Part shown: one piece after another, positions 1 through 8,815 of the stretch
How the letters are laid out: every line of letters starts with the position of its first letter
How positions within the stretch are numbered: the stretch's first letter is position 1
From: Lachnospiraceae bacterium
Lineage (GTDB): Bacteria > Bacillota > Clostridia > Lachnospirales > Lachnospiraceae
Direction of reading: 5' to 3'
NCBI GenBank assembly: GCA_902363675.1
Contig: CABJAV010000002.1
Span: forward strand, 330,709-394,708
Length of the DNA stretch: 64,000 bases
Made by a program: the position numbers and the translations under genes
The notes under the pieces: generated by a model
The model's database searches: none
Seen by the model: only the letters and a program-made list of their open reading frames with translations
Told to the model about the DNA's origin: nothing

Positions 1-246
1 GTTGTTGACAAGGTACTTGGTGATGACAAGAAGAACGCAATCACTTGTCGTCCGGCTGATCTTCTTGAGCCTGAACTTGCAAAGATTGAGGCAGAGATGA
101 AGCAGTACAAGCAGCAGGATGAGGATGTTTTATCTTATGCATTATTCCCACAGGTTGCAACTGAGTTCTTCAAATATCGTGAGGCTCAGCAGACTGGTGT
201 TGATGCAAAAGCTGCTGATACAAAGAACGGAGCATATCCTGTATAA
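1..246 (+). CDS. Oxaloacetate decarboxylase / pyruvate carboxylase subunit alpha, C-terminal fragment
   Basis: This is an open frame entering from the left edge and ending at TAA 244-246, giving 81 residues. The fragment contains ITCRPADLL, followed by a stretch with EDVLSYALFPQV. That is typical of the end of the conserved carboxyltransferase (PYC_OADA) region of oxaloacetate decarboxylase alpha and pyruvate carboxylase B. The enzyme family transfers the carboxyl group between oxaloacetate and protein-bound biotin. No biotinyl domain follows, so the carrier would be a separate protein. A strong terminator follows directly. The family is fairly sure; the exact substrate (oxaloacetate, methylmalonyl-CoA or pyruvate) cannot be told from this piece. 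Confidence 0.8.
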   Translation, partial: VVDKVLGDDKKNAITCRPADLLEPELAKIEAEMKQYKQQDEDVLSYALFPQVATEFFKYREAQQTGVDAKAADTKNGAYPV

Positions 247-269
247 TTCGGATTTGGCTGTTTAATACA

Positions 270-317
270 AAAGATATTCGCAGATAGAGATTGTTCTTAT
301 CTGCGGATATCTTTTTT
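270..317 (+). terminator. Intrinsic terminator after the decarboxylase gene
   Basis: A long inverted repeat runs AAGATATTCGCAGATA ... TATCTGCGGATATCTT with a short loop, followed by a run of seven T. It ends the transcript of the upstream decarboxylase and isolates it from the RpiR-type regulator gene. Confidence 0.9.
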
Positions 318-328
318 TGTGCTTTTGG

Positions 329-356
329 TTGCAATTATTTTATAAAGTGTTACAAT
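329..356 (+). promoter_or_regulatory. Candidate sigma-A promoter for the RpiR-type gene
   Basis: TTGCAA at 329-334 and TACAAT at 351-356 are separated by 16 bases, about 40 bases upstream of the GTG start of the regulator gene and just after the preceding terminator. It is a pattern match only. Confidence 0.5.
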
Positions 357-396
357 CAAATTCGGCGGCAGATGTGTCGTTAGAGAGGGGTTTACT

Positions 397-1323
397 GTGT
401 CAAATACAAATGAACTTTTAAATCGCATAAACAATCATTACAGTGCGATGAGCAAGGGACAGAAGCTGCTTGCAACATATATTACGGATAATTATGACAA
501 AGCAGTTTTTCTTACCGCTGCAAAAATGGGGGAGACCGTTGGCGTGAGTGAATCTACGGTTGTTCGCTTTGCTACATCATTAGGATATAAGGGATATCCA
601 GAGTTTCAGAAGGCATTAGAAGAATTAGTACGAAATAAATTAAATTCGATTCAACGTATGGAAGTAACATATGGAAGAATCAGTCAGTCAAAGATTTTAG
701 AGACGGTTCTGCAGTCGGATGCGGACAAGATAAAAACGACATTGGAGAAAATTGATCACAATGCGTTTGATGTTGCAGTGTCAACTATTTTAGAAGCAAA
801 ACATATTTATATTGTAGGAATTCGAAGCTGTGCACCACTTGCAAGTTTTTTGGGATTTTATCTCAATCTTATGTTTGATGATGTACGTCTGCTTACTACA
901 AACAGTTCGAGTGAATTGTTCGAACAGATGGTGCGTATCGACAAGGATGATGTGATTATTGGAATCAGTTTTCCACGTTATTCGATGCGGACATTAAAAG
1001 CGTTAGAGTTTGCAAATAACCGTAGCGCAAAAGTAATTACAATTACTGATAGTATTCATTCCCCAATGAATTTGTATTCGTCCTGTAATCTGATCGCGGA
1101 CAGCGATATGGCATCAATTGTAGATTCTTTGGTTGCACCGCTTAGCGTAATCAATGCACTTGTTGTGGCATTGTGCATGAAAAAGCAGAAGGAAGTTGCT
1201 GGAACACTCACGATGCTTGAGGATATCTGGAATGAATATCAGGTATATGAGAATGATGAGATAAATTACATAGATGATTCAATAAAAGTACATTACGCGA
1301 AATTAGAGGATATGGAAGAATGA
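397..1323 (+). CDS. MurR/RpiR family transcriptional regulator (HTH + SIS)
   Basis: This is a 308-residue protein. The N-terminal helix-turn-helix (about residues 1-80) carries GVSESTVVRFATSLGYKGYP, the classic RpiR recognition region. A SIS sugar-phosphate binding fold occupies about residues 110-260, including IYIVGIRSCAPLASF. Family members repress or activate sugar-phosphate or amino-sugar genes on binding a phosphosugar. The start is GTG at 397, eight bases after AGAGAGGGG; no ATG fits. Its stop overlaps the start of the flavoprotein gene by four bases (ATGA), so the two are co-transcribed and probably translationally coupled. No sugar operon lies next to it, so the effector is unknown. 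Confidence 0.88.
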   Translation: MSNTNELLNRINNHYSAMSKGQKLLATYITDNYDKAVFLTAAKMGETVGVSESTVVRFATSLGYKGYPEFQKALEELVRNKLNSIQRMEVTYGRISQSKILETVLQSDADKIKTTLEKIDHNAFDVAVSTILEAKHIYIVGIRSCAPLASFLGFYLNLMFDDVRLLTTNSSSELFEQMVRIDKDDVIIGISFPRYSMRTLKALEFANNRSAKVITITDSIHSPMNLYSSCNLIADSDMASIVDSLVAPLSVINALVVALCMKKQKEVAGTLTMLEDIWNEYQVYENDEINYIDDSIKVHYAKLEDMEE

Positions 1324-2549
1324 GCAACGTAATTGTAATTGGAGGCGGTGCGGCAGGCATGATGGCGGCATATGCAGCCGCTCTGTGTGGACATCAGGTA
1401 AAACTGATAGAACAAAACGAAAAATTAGGGAAGAAAATATTCATTACGGGCAAAGGCAGATGTAATATCACGAATGCTGGCGATATGGATAATCTGTTTG
1501 CTAACGTGATGAGCAATCCGAAGTTTTTGTATAGCGCTTTTTATACCTTTAATAATGAACAGATGATGAGCTTTTTGGAAGAGTATGGTTTGAAAATGAA
1601 GGTGGAAAGAGGAAACCGTGTGTTCCCGGTGTCGGACCATTCATCGGATGTGATTGCAACACTGCGCAAGGCGCTTGCAAATAAGAATGTTGAGGTTTTT
1701 CTTCATACGAAAGTTAATCATTTGCTGGTAACGAAAGAACAGATCGAAGGCGTCGGGCTGTCAGATGGAAGAGAAGTACCGGCGGATGCGGTCATTGTTG
1801 CAACAGGTGGCTTTTCATATCAGACAACTGGTGCAACAGGAGACGGGTACAGGTTTGCAGAAAAGACCGGTCACAAATTAGTTCAAAGAACCCCTGCGTT
1901 GGTTCCCTTTGAAATCAAAGAGGCCTGGGTAAAAGAATTACAGGGACTTTCTCTGCGAAATGTCTCTGTGTCAGTCTATAATGAAAAAAAGAAATTATAT
2001 GAAGATTTTGGGGAAATGCTGTTTACACATTTCGGAGTAAGTGGACCTTTGATTCTTTCGGCAAGCGGAATGATAAAAGCAAAGCAGTTCGAAAACGAGC
2101 TGAAGTTATATATTGATCTGAAACCGGCACTTACAGCAGAACAATTGGATAAGCGAATATTGCGGGATTTTGATGAAGCGATGAATAAGCAGTTCAAAAA
2201 TGCAATTGGGCATTTATTGCCGGCAAAAATGATCCCGGTACTGATCGATTTAAGCGGAATTGACCCGGAGAAAAAAGTGAATGAGATTTCAAGAGAAGAG
2301 AGGACAGGCCTTGTTGCATTAATGAAAAAGCTGCCTCTTACGATCACAGGACTACGTGGATGGAATGAAGCAATCATTACCAAAGGCGGCGTTTCTGTGA
2401 AGGATATCAATCCTTCTACCATGGAATCCAAACATGTACAGAATCTTTTCTTCTGTGGAGAAGTGCTGGATCTTGATGCGCTCACAGGAGGGTATAATCT
2501 GCAGATTGCCTGGTCAACAGGGTATCTTGCAGGAATTTCTGTGCAGTAA
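1320..2549 (+). CDS. HI0933/BaiN-family FAD-dependent oxidoreductase
   Basis: This 409-residue protein begins with a dinucleotide-binding motif, VIVIGGGAAGMMAAYAAALC, and has the family signature GKGRCNITNAGD at about residues 44-55. A C-terminal FAD motif, FFCGEVLDLDALTGGYNLQ, contacts the flavin. This is the HI0933/YhiN/BaiN family of cytosolic flavoproteins. BaiN members from bile-acid 7-dehydroxylating clostridia are reported to act on bile-acid intermediates, but most members have no known substrate and no other bai gene is present, so a bile-acid role is not supported. It is coupled to the upstream RpiR-type regulator by an ATGA overlap. Confidence 0.88.
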   Translation: MSNVIVIGGGAAGMMAAYAAALCGHQVKLIEQNEKLGKKIFITGKGRCNITNAGDMDNLFANVMSNPKFLYSAFYTFNNEQMMSFLEEYGLKMKVERGNRVFPVSDHSSDVIATLRKALANKNVEVFLHTKVNHLLVTKEQIEGVGLSDGREVPADAVIVATGGFSYQTTGATGDGYRFAEKTGHKLVQRTPALVPFEIKEAWVKELQGLSLRNVSVSVYNEKKKLYEDFGEMLFTHFGVSGPLILSASGMIKAKQFENELKLYIDLKPALTAEQLDKRILRDFDEAMNKQFKNAIGHLLPAKMIPVLIDLSGIDPEKKVNEISREERTGLVALMKKLPLTITGLRGWNEAIITKGGVSVKDINPSTMESKHVQNLFFCGEVLDLDALTGGYNLQIAWSTGYLAGISVQ

Positions 2550-2640
2550 ATAACAAAATCAATTACAAATGTATTGAAATCGTTCCGAAATGTTATTGGA
2601 AACAGGAATAGAAGAATTTTTATAAATAAAGGAGAAAAGA

Positions 2641-3303
2641 ATGAGTTACAATATTGCAATCGATGGACCTGCCGGAGCAGGAAAAAGTACAATTGCCAGA
2701 AAACTGGCGGCAGATTTGGGATATGTATATGTGGACACAGGGGCAATGTATCGTGCCATGGCATATTTCTTTATTCAGAACAATATTGCATGCGATGATG
2801 AAAAAGCAATTGCAGAGGCTTGTAAAGATGTGGATGTGACAATTCAATATAAGGATAATGAACAGCAGGTTATTCTGAATGGTAAAAATGTCAATGGTGT
2901 CATTCGAAATGAAGAAGTTGGAAATATGGCCAGTGTAACAAGTGTTTATCCGGTTGTAAGAACCAAACTGGTTGAATTACAAAGACAGCTTGCAGAGCGT
3001 GAAAATGTCATCATGGATGGAAGAGACATCGGAACTGTCGTGCTTCCGAATGCAAATGTAAAGATTTATCTTACCGCAAGCTCTGCAGTTCGTGCAAAAA
3101 GAAGATATGATGAACTTACCGCAAAAGGTGTGGATTGTGATATCAAAGAAATTGAACAGGATATCATTGAACGTGATTACCGGGATATGCACAGGGAGAC
3201 TTCTCCACTGAAGCAGGCAGAAGATGCAGTCCTTTTGGATTCATCAGATCTTGATATAGATGGAGTTGTTGCGGCAATGAAAAAAATTATCAAAGAGGCT
3301 TAA
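2641..3303 (+). CDS. cmk: Cytidylate kinase
   Basis: This 220-residue P-loop kinase phosphorylates CMP and dCMP to the diphosphates in the cytosol. The Walker A region is IDGPAGAGKSTIARKLA (residues 6-22). The family motif YVDTGAMYRA follows, and DGRDIGTVVLP lies at about residue 126. Length is normal. AAAGGAGAAAAGA precedes the ATG. The next gene, ispH, begins three bases after the stop, making a cmk-ispH-rpsA cluster that is common in Clostridia. Confidence 0.95.
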   Translation: MSYNIAIDGPAGAGKSTIARKLAADLGYVYVDTGAMYRAMAYFFIQNNIACDDEKAIAEACKDVDVTIQYKDNEQQVILNGKNVNGVIRNEEVGNMASVTSVYPVVRTKLVELQRQLAERENVIMDGRDIGTVVLPNANVKIYLTASSAVRAKRRYDELTAKGVDCDIKEIEQDIIERDYRDMHRETSPLKQAEDAVLLDSSDLDIDGVVAAMKKIIKEA

Positions 3304-3306
3304 GAT

Positions 3307-4161
3307 ATGAACCTTGTAGTAGCAAAAAGTGCAGGCTTTTGTTTTGGAGTAAAACGTGCGGTAAATATGGTTTATGATGAGATTGGCAGATCCGATGTGC
3401 CGGTATATACGTATGGTCCGATTATTCATAATGAAGAAGTGGTTCGGGACCTGGAAGAAAAAGGCATCAGGGTCATTCGTTCTCTGGATGAACTGGAACA
3501 TCTTTCACATGGGAAGATTATTGTGCGTTCCCATGGAATCAGTAAGGCGGAGCATGAAAAAATTTTGTCGGCAGGATTTGAACTGCTGGATGCAACCTGC
3601 CCATTTGTTTTGAAAATTCATCGTCTGGTAGGTGAATACAGCAAGAAGGGCTATACCATTGTAATTGCTGGAAACGGACAGCACCCTGAAGTAGAAGGAA
3701 TTATGGGATGGGTGGAAAACGGTGATGTATACACGGTGCAGACACCGGAAGATGTTTATAATTTACCATTAAAAGATGGACAAAAAGTCTGTTTGGTGGC
3801 ACAGACGACATTTAACTACAATAAATTTCAAGAATTAGTTGAAATTATTATGAAAAAAGGTTATGATATATGTGTTTTAGATACAATTTGCAATGCGACA
3901 GAAGAAAGACAGGCAGAAGCACGTGCGATTGCCGGTCAATCGGATGCGATGATCGTGATAGGGGACAAACATAGTTCCAACACGCAGAAACTGTATGAGA
4001 TATCTAAAAAAGAATGTGCAAATACTTACTATATACAAACGAGTAAAGATATGGATTATCATCAGTTACGATCCATCAATAACGTAGGTATTACCGCAGG
4101 GGCTTCGACCCCAAACTATATCATCGAGGAGGTTTCAAAGAATGTCAGAAATGAGCTTTGA
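3307..4161 (+). CDS. ispH: 4-hydroxy-3-methylbut-2-enyl diphosphate reductase
   Basis: This 284-residue [4Fe-4S] enzyme performs the last step of the MEP pathway, making IPP and DMAPP from HMBPP. Three cluster-ligand cysteines are visible: AGFCFGVKRAV near residue 12, LLDATCPFV near residue 96, and LDTICNATEERQ near residue 196. HNEEVV and the C-terminal AGASTPNYIIEE are also family signatures. Many clostridia encode IspH fused to ribosomal protein S1. Here ispH ends in its own TGA, overlapping the separate S1 gene by 20 bases in another frame. Confidence 0.95.
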   Translation: MNLVVAKSAGFCFGVKRAVNMVYDEIGRSDVPVYTYGPIIHNEEVVRDLEEKGIRVIRSLDELEHLSHGKIIVRSHGISKAEHEKILSAGFELLDATCPFVLKIHRLVGEYSKKGYTIVIAGNGQHPEVEGIMGWVENGDVYTVQTPEDVYNLPLKDGQKVCLVAQTTFNYNKFQELVEIIMKKGYDICVLDTICNATEERQAEARAIAGQSDAMIVIGDKHSSNTQKLYEISKKECANTYYIQTSKDMDYHQLRSINNVGITAGASTPNYIIEEVSKNVRNEL

Positions 4162-5233
4162 ACAAATGTTGGAAGAATCTTTAAAAACAATAAGAAATGG
4201 AGAAGTGGTAGAGGGTACCGTTATTGATGTTAAGCCAGATGAAATCATCTTAAACATCGGCTACAAGTCAGATGGAATCATTACACGTAATGAATATACA
4301 AACGAACCAAATGTAGACCTTACTACAGTTGTTAAAGTTGGCGATACCTTAGAAGCTAAAGTCGTTAAGGTAAATGACGGCGAGGGACAGGTTCTCCTTT
4401 CTTACAAGCGTCTCGCAGCAGAGAAAGGAAGCAAGAGATTAGAGGAAGCTTTCGAAAATCAGGAAATCTTAAAGGCAAAAGTAAGCCAGGTATTAGCTGG
4501 TGGTGTATGTGTCATCGTTGATGAAACAAGAGTATTCATCCCGGCAAGTCTTGTTTCAGATACTTATGAGAAGGATCTGACAAAATTCAAGGATCAGGAA
4601 ATCGAGTTTGTTATTACTGAGTTCGATCCAAAGAAGAGAAGAATTATTGGTAACCGCAAAACATTACTGGTTGCTAAGAAGGCAGAACTTCAGAAAGAAT
4701 TATTCGCAAAGATCAAAGTTGGCGATGTCATCGAAGGAACTGTTAAGAATGTAACAGATTTCGGTGCATTTATCGATTTAGGTGGAGTTGATGGATTACT
4801 TCATATTTCAGAAATGTCTTGGGGAAGAGTTGAGAACCCTAAGAAGGTATTTACAGTTGGACAGACTGTTCGCGTATTTATCAAGAATATCACAGATACA
4901 AAGATTGCACTCAGTATGAAATTTGAGGATGAGAATCCTTGGAATGGTGCTGCTGAGAAGTATGCAGTAGGAAATGTTGTAAAGGGTAAGGTTGCCCGTA
5001 TGACAGACTTTGGTGCATTCGTAGAGTTAGCACCTGGTGTTGATGCGCTTCTTCATGTTTCACAGATTTCTCATGAGCATGTAGAAAAACCAGCTGATGT
5101 ATTAAAGATTGGTCAGGAAGTTGAAGCAAAAATTGTTGACTTCAATGAAGAAGAAAAGAAAATCAGCTTAAGCATTAAGGCTTTGACAGCTCCAGCTGAG
5201 GATGCAGAAGAGACTGCTGAGACAGAAGAATAG
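4142..5233 (+). CDS. rpsA: 30S ribosomal protein S1 (four S1 domains)
   Basis: This 363-residue protein carries four S1 RNA-binding repeats, at about residues 17-85, 103-170, 190-257 and 275-345. The last two contain VTDFGAFIDLGGVDGLLHIS and MTDFGAFVELAPGVDALLHV. The acidic tail reads EDAEETAETEE. S1-type proteins bind mRNA on the 30S subunit; in low-GC Gram-positives their role in initiation is less clear than in E. coli. ATG 4142 lies inside the end of ispH but has its own GAGGAGG nine bases upstream, so it is translated independently rather than as the fusion seen in many relatives. A clean terminator follows. Confidence 0.93.
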   Translation: MSEMSFEQMLEESLKTIRNGEVVEGTVIDVKPDEIILNIGYKSDGIITRNEYTNEPNVDLTTVVKVGDTLEAKVVKVNDGEGQVLLSYKRLAAEKGSKRLEEAFENQEILKAKVSQVLAGGVCVIVDETRVFIPASLVSDTYEKDLTKFKDQEIEFVITEFDPKKRRIIGNRKTLLVAKKAELQKELFAKIKVGDVIEGTVKNVTDFGAFIDLGGVDGLLHISEMSWGRVENPKKVFTVGQTVRVFIKNITDTKIALSMKFEDENPWNGAAEKYAVGNVVKGKVARMTDFGAFVELAPGVDALLHVSQISHEHVEKPADVLKIGQEVEAKIVDFNEEEKKISLSIKALTAPAEDAEETAETEE

Positions 5234-5250
5234 TTTGAGGTAATTTCATA

Positions 5251-5287
5251 TTAAGAAGTTGTCAGTTTGGCAACTTCTTAATTTTTT
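5251..5287 (+). terminator. Intrinsic terminator after rpsA
   Basis: A perfect 11-bp stem, TTAAGAAGTTG / CAACTTCTTAA, with a nine-base loop is followed by six T. It closes the cmk-ispH-rpsA unit. Only 27 bases separate it from the cheR start. Confidence 0.93.
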
Positions 5288-5314
5288 ATCCGGAGATAAC
5301 GAGGAGGGGCTTGT

Positions 5315-6094
5315 ATGTTTGATAAATATGAAGATTTTAAAAAAGAGGTATATGTCCTTACAAAAATCGATTTGAATTATTATAAGGAAAAACAAATGCG
5401 TCGCCGAATAGACGCAATTGCAACGAAGAATGGCTGTAGCAACTATGAGGAGTACGTTAAAATCCTCAAATCAGATAAAGAAAAATTTGAGCAGTTTGTT
5501 AATTTCCTTACGATCAATGTTTCTGAATTTTATCGAAATCCAGATCAGTGGAAACTGATGGATGAAAAGGTTATTCCAAAATTATTAAAGGAACAGGGAA
5601 GAAGACTTAAAATATGGAGTGCTGCCTGCTCAACAGGTGATGAACCATATTCACTTGCTATGGCGTTTTCTAAACATGTACCACTTGCGGATATACAGAT
5701 TCTTGCAACAGACATTGATAAGCAGGTAATTGCGCATGCCCAGGTAGGATTGTATAACGAAAAAAGTATTGCTGGAGTTCCGGCAGATTTAAAAAAGAAA
5801 TATTTTAAGAAAGTGGGAAATTCTTATCAGATTGCAGATGAGATTAAACGATGTGTAACGTTTCGTGAACATAATCTTCTGAAAGACACTTATCCGCAGG
5901 GCTTTGATTTGATTTTATGCAGAAACGTCGTAATTTATTTTACGGACGAAGCGAAAAATATGATTTATAAAAATTTCTATCAGTCACTCAAAAAGCATGG
6001 CGTATTGTTTATTGGAAGTACCGAACAGATTACAAATTATCGTGAACTGGGATTTGATCGATTGAGCAGTTTTTATTTTGAAAAAGGTGAATAG
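5315..6094 (+). CDS. cheR: CheR-type protein-glutamate O-methyltransferase
   Basis: This 259-residue protein has an all-alpha CheR N-domain (about 1-75) and a SAM-dependent methyltransferase domain. The SAM loop reads AACSTGDEPYSLAMAF, the motif ILATDIDKQVIAHA follows, and LILCRNVVIYF is the family's signature. CheR methylates glutamates on chemoreceptors to set adaptation. No other chemotaxis gene is nearby; solitary cheR genes are usual in motile Lachnospiraceae, so this may be the cell's general CheR. A strong GAGGAGGGG precedes the ATG. It stands between two terminators with no room for an obvious separate promoter, so read-through from rpsA may feed it. Confidence 0.9.
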   Translation: MFDKYEDFKKEVYVLTKIDLNYYKEKQMRRRIDAIATKNGCSNYEEYVKILKSDKEKFEQFVNFLTINVSEFYRNPDQWKLMDEKVIPKLLKEQGRRLKIWSAACSTGDEPYSLAMAFSKHVPLADIQILATDIDKQVIAHAQVGLYNEKSIAGVPADLKKKYFKKVGNSYQIADEIKRCVTFREHNLLKDTYPQGFDLILCRNVVIYFTDEAKNMIYKNFYQSLKKHGVLFIGSTEQITNYRELGFDRLSSFYFEKGE

Positions 6095-6097
6095 AAT

Positions 6098-6151
6098 AAA
6101 GCATCTTTGCTTGCAACATTATTTGATGTGTGCAGACAGAGATGCTTTTTT
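6098..6151 (+). terminator. Intrinsic terminator after cheR
   Basis: AAAGCATCT at 6098-6106 pairs with AGATGCTTT at 6140-6148, enclosing a secondary TTGCA/TGCA-type stem, and ends in six T. It lies between the convergent cheR and minus-strand exonuclease genes. Confidence 0.8.
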
Positions 6152-6166
6152 GGCATTTTTTAAAAA

Positions 6167-7270
6167 TTATTTTTTGGCTTCAAACATATATTTTAATATA
6201 TGGTCAACATAACGACGCAGCATGACATCGGAAGAACAGAAGTCCTCAGTTAATTCAAAGTAACTGATTTTGTCATTATATTCCTTTCGAAATTCTGGCT
6301 GCATAACGCTGCTGTATTGAGGCAGGAAAGTGCTTGTTTTTCGATTGTAGCAATTGTATGCGCGCGCATTTTCCCGATATTGACGATCAACATAGGAGGC
6401 AACGCTTTTGTGGATTGCTAAATCTTCTTCCGGAAGGTAATAGTAGTCTTTGTAATTCGGATAGAAGTAGTGAAGCTCTCCTTCGTAAATCGGAACACGG
6501 ATGGATGTACGCGTCGGGCTGATCATAAGACTGAAGTCATTCAGCTTATGCGAAATGCGACGGGGAACCGGATAGTCATTCCGCATTGTGATGATAAGTT
6601 CATTTCCGGTTGTTCCGTTGAATGCATGATAAGCATCCACGCGGGTGGAGAGAATGGTATACTGCCCATTAAATATTTCTGTATAAGATAATACAGAAAG
6701 GAGATCAATCATTCCAATGACATCTTCGTAATTGTGAAGCAGTAAAAGTTGTAAAGCTTCCTCGGATGGCTGCTTGACATAAGCATGGTAGACATTGATT
6801 AATTCGCCACCGGATTGCGTGTCGTTTCTTGACAGCTTCAAAAATGCCTCGATTGTTTTCTGTTTGTAATTTGGAAGTTTTAATAAAAACTTCAACTTGG
6901 AAACAGATTTGAAAATGTCGAGATAATTAAAACCTTTGAAATTCTCCTGTAATCCGTATGTGTCACATTTGGCTTTTAGGTACGGTATATCAAAACCGAT
7001 ACCATTAAAAGAAATGATAGTATCATATTGACATAAAATTTCTAAAAATGCGCACAGTACAGCTTCCTCCTCAGCAGGATTTTCAGCAAAAAATTGATCA
7101 ATGTAAATGTATTTATCACATCGACGGGCGCAGCCAATCATGTAAAGAGAAGAACTGTTTGGTGAGAATCCAGTTGTCTCGATATCAAAAAAAATAGAAT
7201 GTGTATCAAACAACTGGTCTGTTAAATTGTCCTGTTTGATATATAATTCTTCTTTGTGTGTTTTTTTCAT
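6167..7270 (-). CDS. RNase H-fold (YprB-like) DEDD exonuclease domain protein
   Basis: This 367-residue protein has exonuclease motif I, IFFDIETTGFSP, near residue 27. Motif II follows as IISFNGIGFDIPYLKAK, and the third acidic motif is HNYEDVIGMIDLL near residue 180. This arrangement matches the YprB/RNase_H_2 group of predicted 3'-5' exonucleases of the DnaQ-like superfamily. The C-terminal half has no recognised catalytic motif. B. subtilis YprB pairs with a helicase-like YprA; no such gene is adjacent here. The gene is monocistronic and convergent with cheR. The biochemical substrate is not established. Confidence 0.8.
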   Translation of the reverse strand: MKKTHKEELYIKQDNLTDQLFDTHSIFFDIETTGFSPNSSSLYMIGCARRCDKYIYIDQFFAENPAEEEAVLCAFLEILCQYDTIISFNGIGFDIPYLKAKCDTYGLQENFKGFNYLDIFKSVSKLKFLLKLPNYKQKTIEAFLKLSRNDTQSGGELINVYHAYVKQPSEEALQLLLLHNYEDVIGMIDLLSVLSYTEIFNGQYTILSTRVDAYHAFNGTTGNELIITMRNDYPVPRRISHKLNDFSLMISPTRTSIRVPIYEGELHYFYPNYKDYYYLPEEDLAIHKSVASYVDRQYRENARAYNCYNRKTSTFLPQYSSVMQPEFRKEYNDKISYFELTEDFCSSDVMLRRYVDHILKYMFEAKK

Positions 7271-7402
7271 AAACCTCTCCTTATCGCTATATGTAATATT
7301 TTATCACATTTTGAATTGCGCGTCACGTTTTGTTGTATCAAAAAGAATACATAATATTCCGAAAAAAATAAAAAAATGGATTCTTTTTGGGGTAAAAAGT
7401 GC

Positions 7403-7408
7403 TATAAT
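7403..7408 (+). promoter_or_regulatory. Candidate -10 box upstream of rnfC
   Basis: GCTATAATTT contains a perfect TATAAT about 65 bases before the rnfC ATG. The matching -35 is weak (ATTCTT at about 7380). It is the best candidate for driving the rnf operon within the 203-bp divergent region, which otherwise shows no gene. Confidence 0.45.
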
Positions 7409-7473
7409 TTACTTGATAATGTGTCATAAACTATAGTGTTTTGACAAATATGTAGAGGAAAGAGGGCACAAAA

Positions 7474-8796
7474 ATGGGTTTGAAAACATTTAAAGGCGGC
7501 GTTCATCCTTATGAGGGAAAAGAACTCGCAAAGGATGCACCAATCAAAGAAGTTCTACCCAAGGGTGAATTGGTATTTCCATTATCACAGCATATTGGAG
7601 CACCAGCTACCCCAATCGTTGCTGTAGGAGACACAGTGCTGAAGGGACAGAAGATTGCAGAAGCGGGCGGCTTTGTATCTTCACCAATTTATTCATCTGT
7701 ATCTGGTACAGTAAAGAAAATTGAACCGCGGCGTGTTGCTGTAGGTGATATGGTCAACTCAATCGTAATTGAAAGCGATGGAGAATTTAATGAAGTCACT
7801 TATAACGCAGTTGATGATGTAACATCTCTGTCAAAGGAAGAAATCATCAACAAAGTCAAAGAGGCTGGCGTTGTAGGAATGGGTGGTGCAGGTTTCCCAA
7901 CACATGTAAAACTGTCACCAAAGGAACCGGAAAAAATTGAATATATCATCGCAAACTGTGCAGAGTGTGAACCATATCTGACTGCTGATTATCGTAGAAT
8001 GATGGAGACACCGGAGCAGCTCGTTGCAGGAATGAAGATCATTCTTCAGCTGTTTGACAAAGCAAAGGGCGTATTTGGCGTAGAAAATAATAAGCCGGAC
8101 GCAATTGCAAAGTTGAAGGAACTTGTGAAAGATGAGCCGCGTATGGAAGTGTGCGAATTGATGACAAAGTATCCGCAAGGTGGTGAGCGACAGCTCATTT
8201 ATGCAGTAACTGGCAGAGCAATTAACTCCAAGATGCTGCCGGCGGATGCAGGATGTATTGTAGATAATGTGGAAACCATGATTGCTGTTTATAATGCAGT
8301 GAAGAATGGAATCTCTGTAATGAAACGTGTAGCAACTATCACGGGCGATGCGATTGCCAATCCTTCGAACTTCCTGTATAGCATGGGTACACCATATGAG
8401 CAGCTGGTAGAAGCTGCTGGTGGATTTAAGGTGCAGCCGGAGAAGATTATTTCCGGTGGACCAATGATGGGATTTGCCATGTTTGGACTGGATGTGCCGA
8501 CAACAAAGACTTCTTCTTCCCTTCTTTGCCTTGGTAAAGATGCAGTGGCAGAATTTGAGCCTTTGGCATGTATCAACTGTGGACGATGTGTGGAAGCATG
8601 TCCGGAAAATCTGATTCCATCTCGACTTGCCAAATTTGGTAATAACGGATTGATGGCAGAGTTTGAAAAATGGCACGGACTTGAATGCATTGAATGTGGC
8701 AGCTGCAGCTATGTATGTCCTTCCAGACGACAGGTAGCGCAGTCTGTTAAAACGATGAAAAAGTTAGTGCTTGCAGAAAAGAGAAAACAAAAATAA
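7474..8796 (+). CDS. rnfC: Rnf complex subunit C
   Basis: This 440-residue subunit is the peripheral NADH/flavin and iron-sulfur member of the ferredoxin:NAD+ oxidoreductase that pumps Na+ or H+. The N-terminal barrel-sandwich domain is followed by the NuoF-like nucleotide-binding fold with GVVGMGGAGFPTHVKL (about residue 133). Two [4Fe-4S] motifs lie near the C-terminus: CINCGRCVEACP and CIECGSCSYVCP. AGAGGAAAGAGGG precedes the ATG. It is the first gene of rnfCDGEAB, the standard clostridial order. Confidence 0.96.
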   Translation: MGLKTFKGGVHPYEGKELAKDAPIKEVLPKGELVFPLSQHIGAPATPIVAVGDTVLKGQKIAEAGGFVSSPIYSSVSGTVKKIEPRRVAVGDMVNSIVIESDGEFNEVTYNAVDDVTSLSKEEIINKVKEAGVVGMGGAGFPTHVKLSPKEPEKIEYIIANCAECEPYLTADYRRMMETPEQLVAGMKIILQLFDKAKGVFGVENNKPDAIAKLKELVKDEPRMEVCELMTKYPQGGERQLIYAVTGRAINSKMLPADAGCIVDNVETMIAVYNAVKNGISVMKRVATITGDAIANPSNFLYSMGTPYEQLVEAAGGFKVQPEKIISGGPMMGFAMFGLDVPTTKTSSSLLCLGKDAVAEFEPLACINCGRCVEACPENLIPSRLAKFGNNGLMAEFEKWHGLECIECGSCSYVCPSRRQVAQSVKTMKKLVLAEKRKQK

Positions 8797-8815
8797 GAGA
8801 AAGAGGTGGATTATC

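Noticed and set aside
1320..2549. Bile-acid 7-dehydroxylation (bai) locus from the BaiN-like protein
   Set aside because: BaiN-like flavoproteins are common and no other bai gene is present.
1976..2764. Open reading frame of 262 codons on the minus strand
   Set aside because: It lies across the flavoprotein gene and cmk, has no family features and a composition typical of a frame antisense to real genes.
7915..8676. Open reading frame of 253 codons on the minus strand
   Set aside because: It is antisense to rnfC, rich in His/Cys/Leu as expected for a shadow frame, with no ribosome site.
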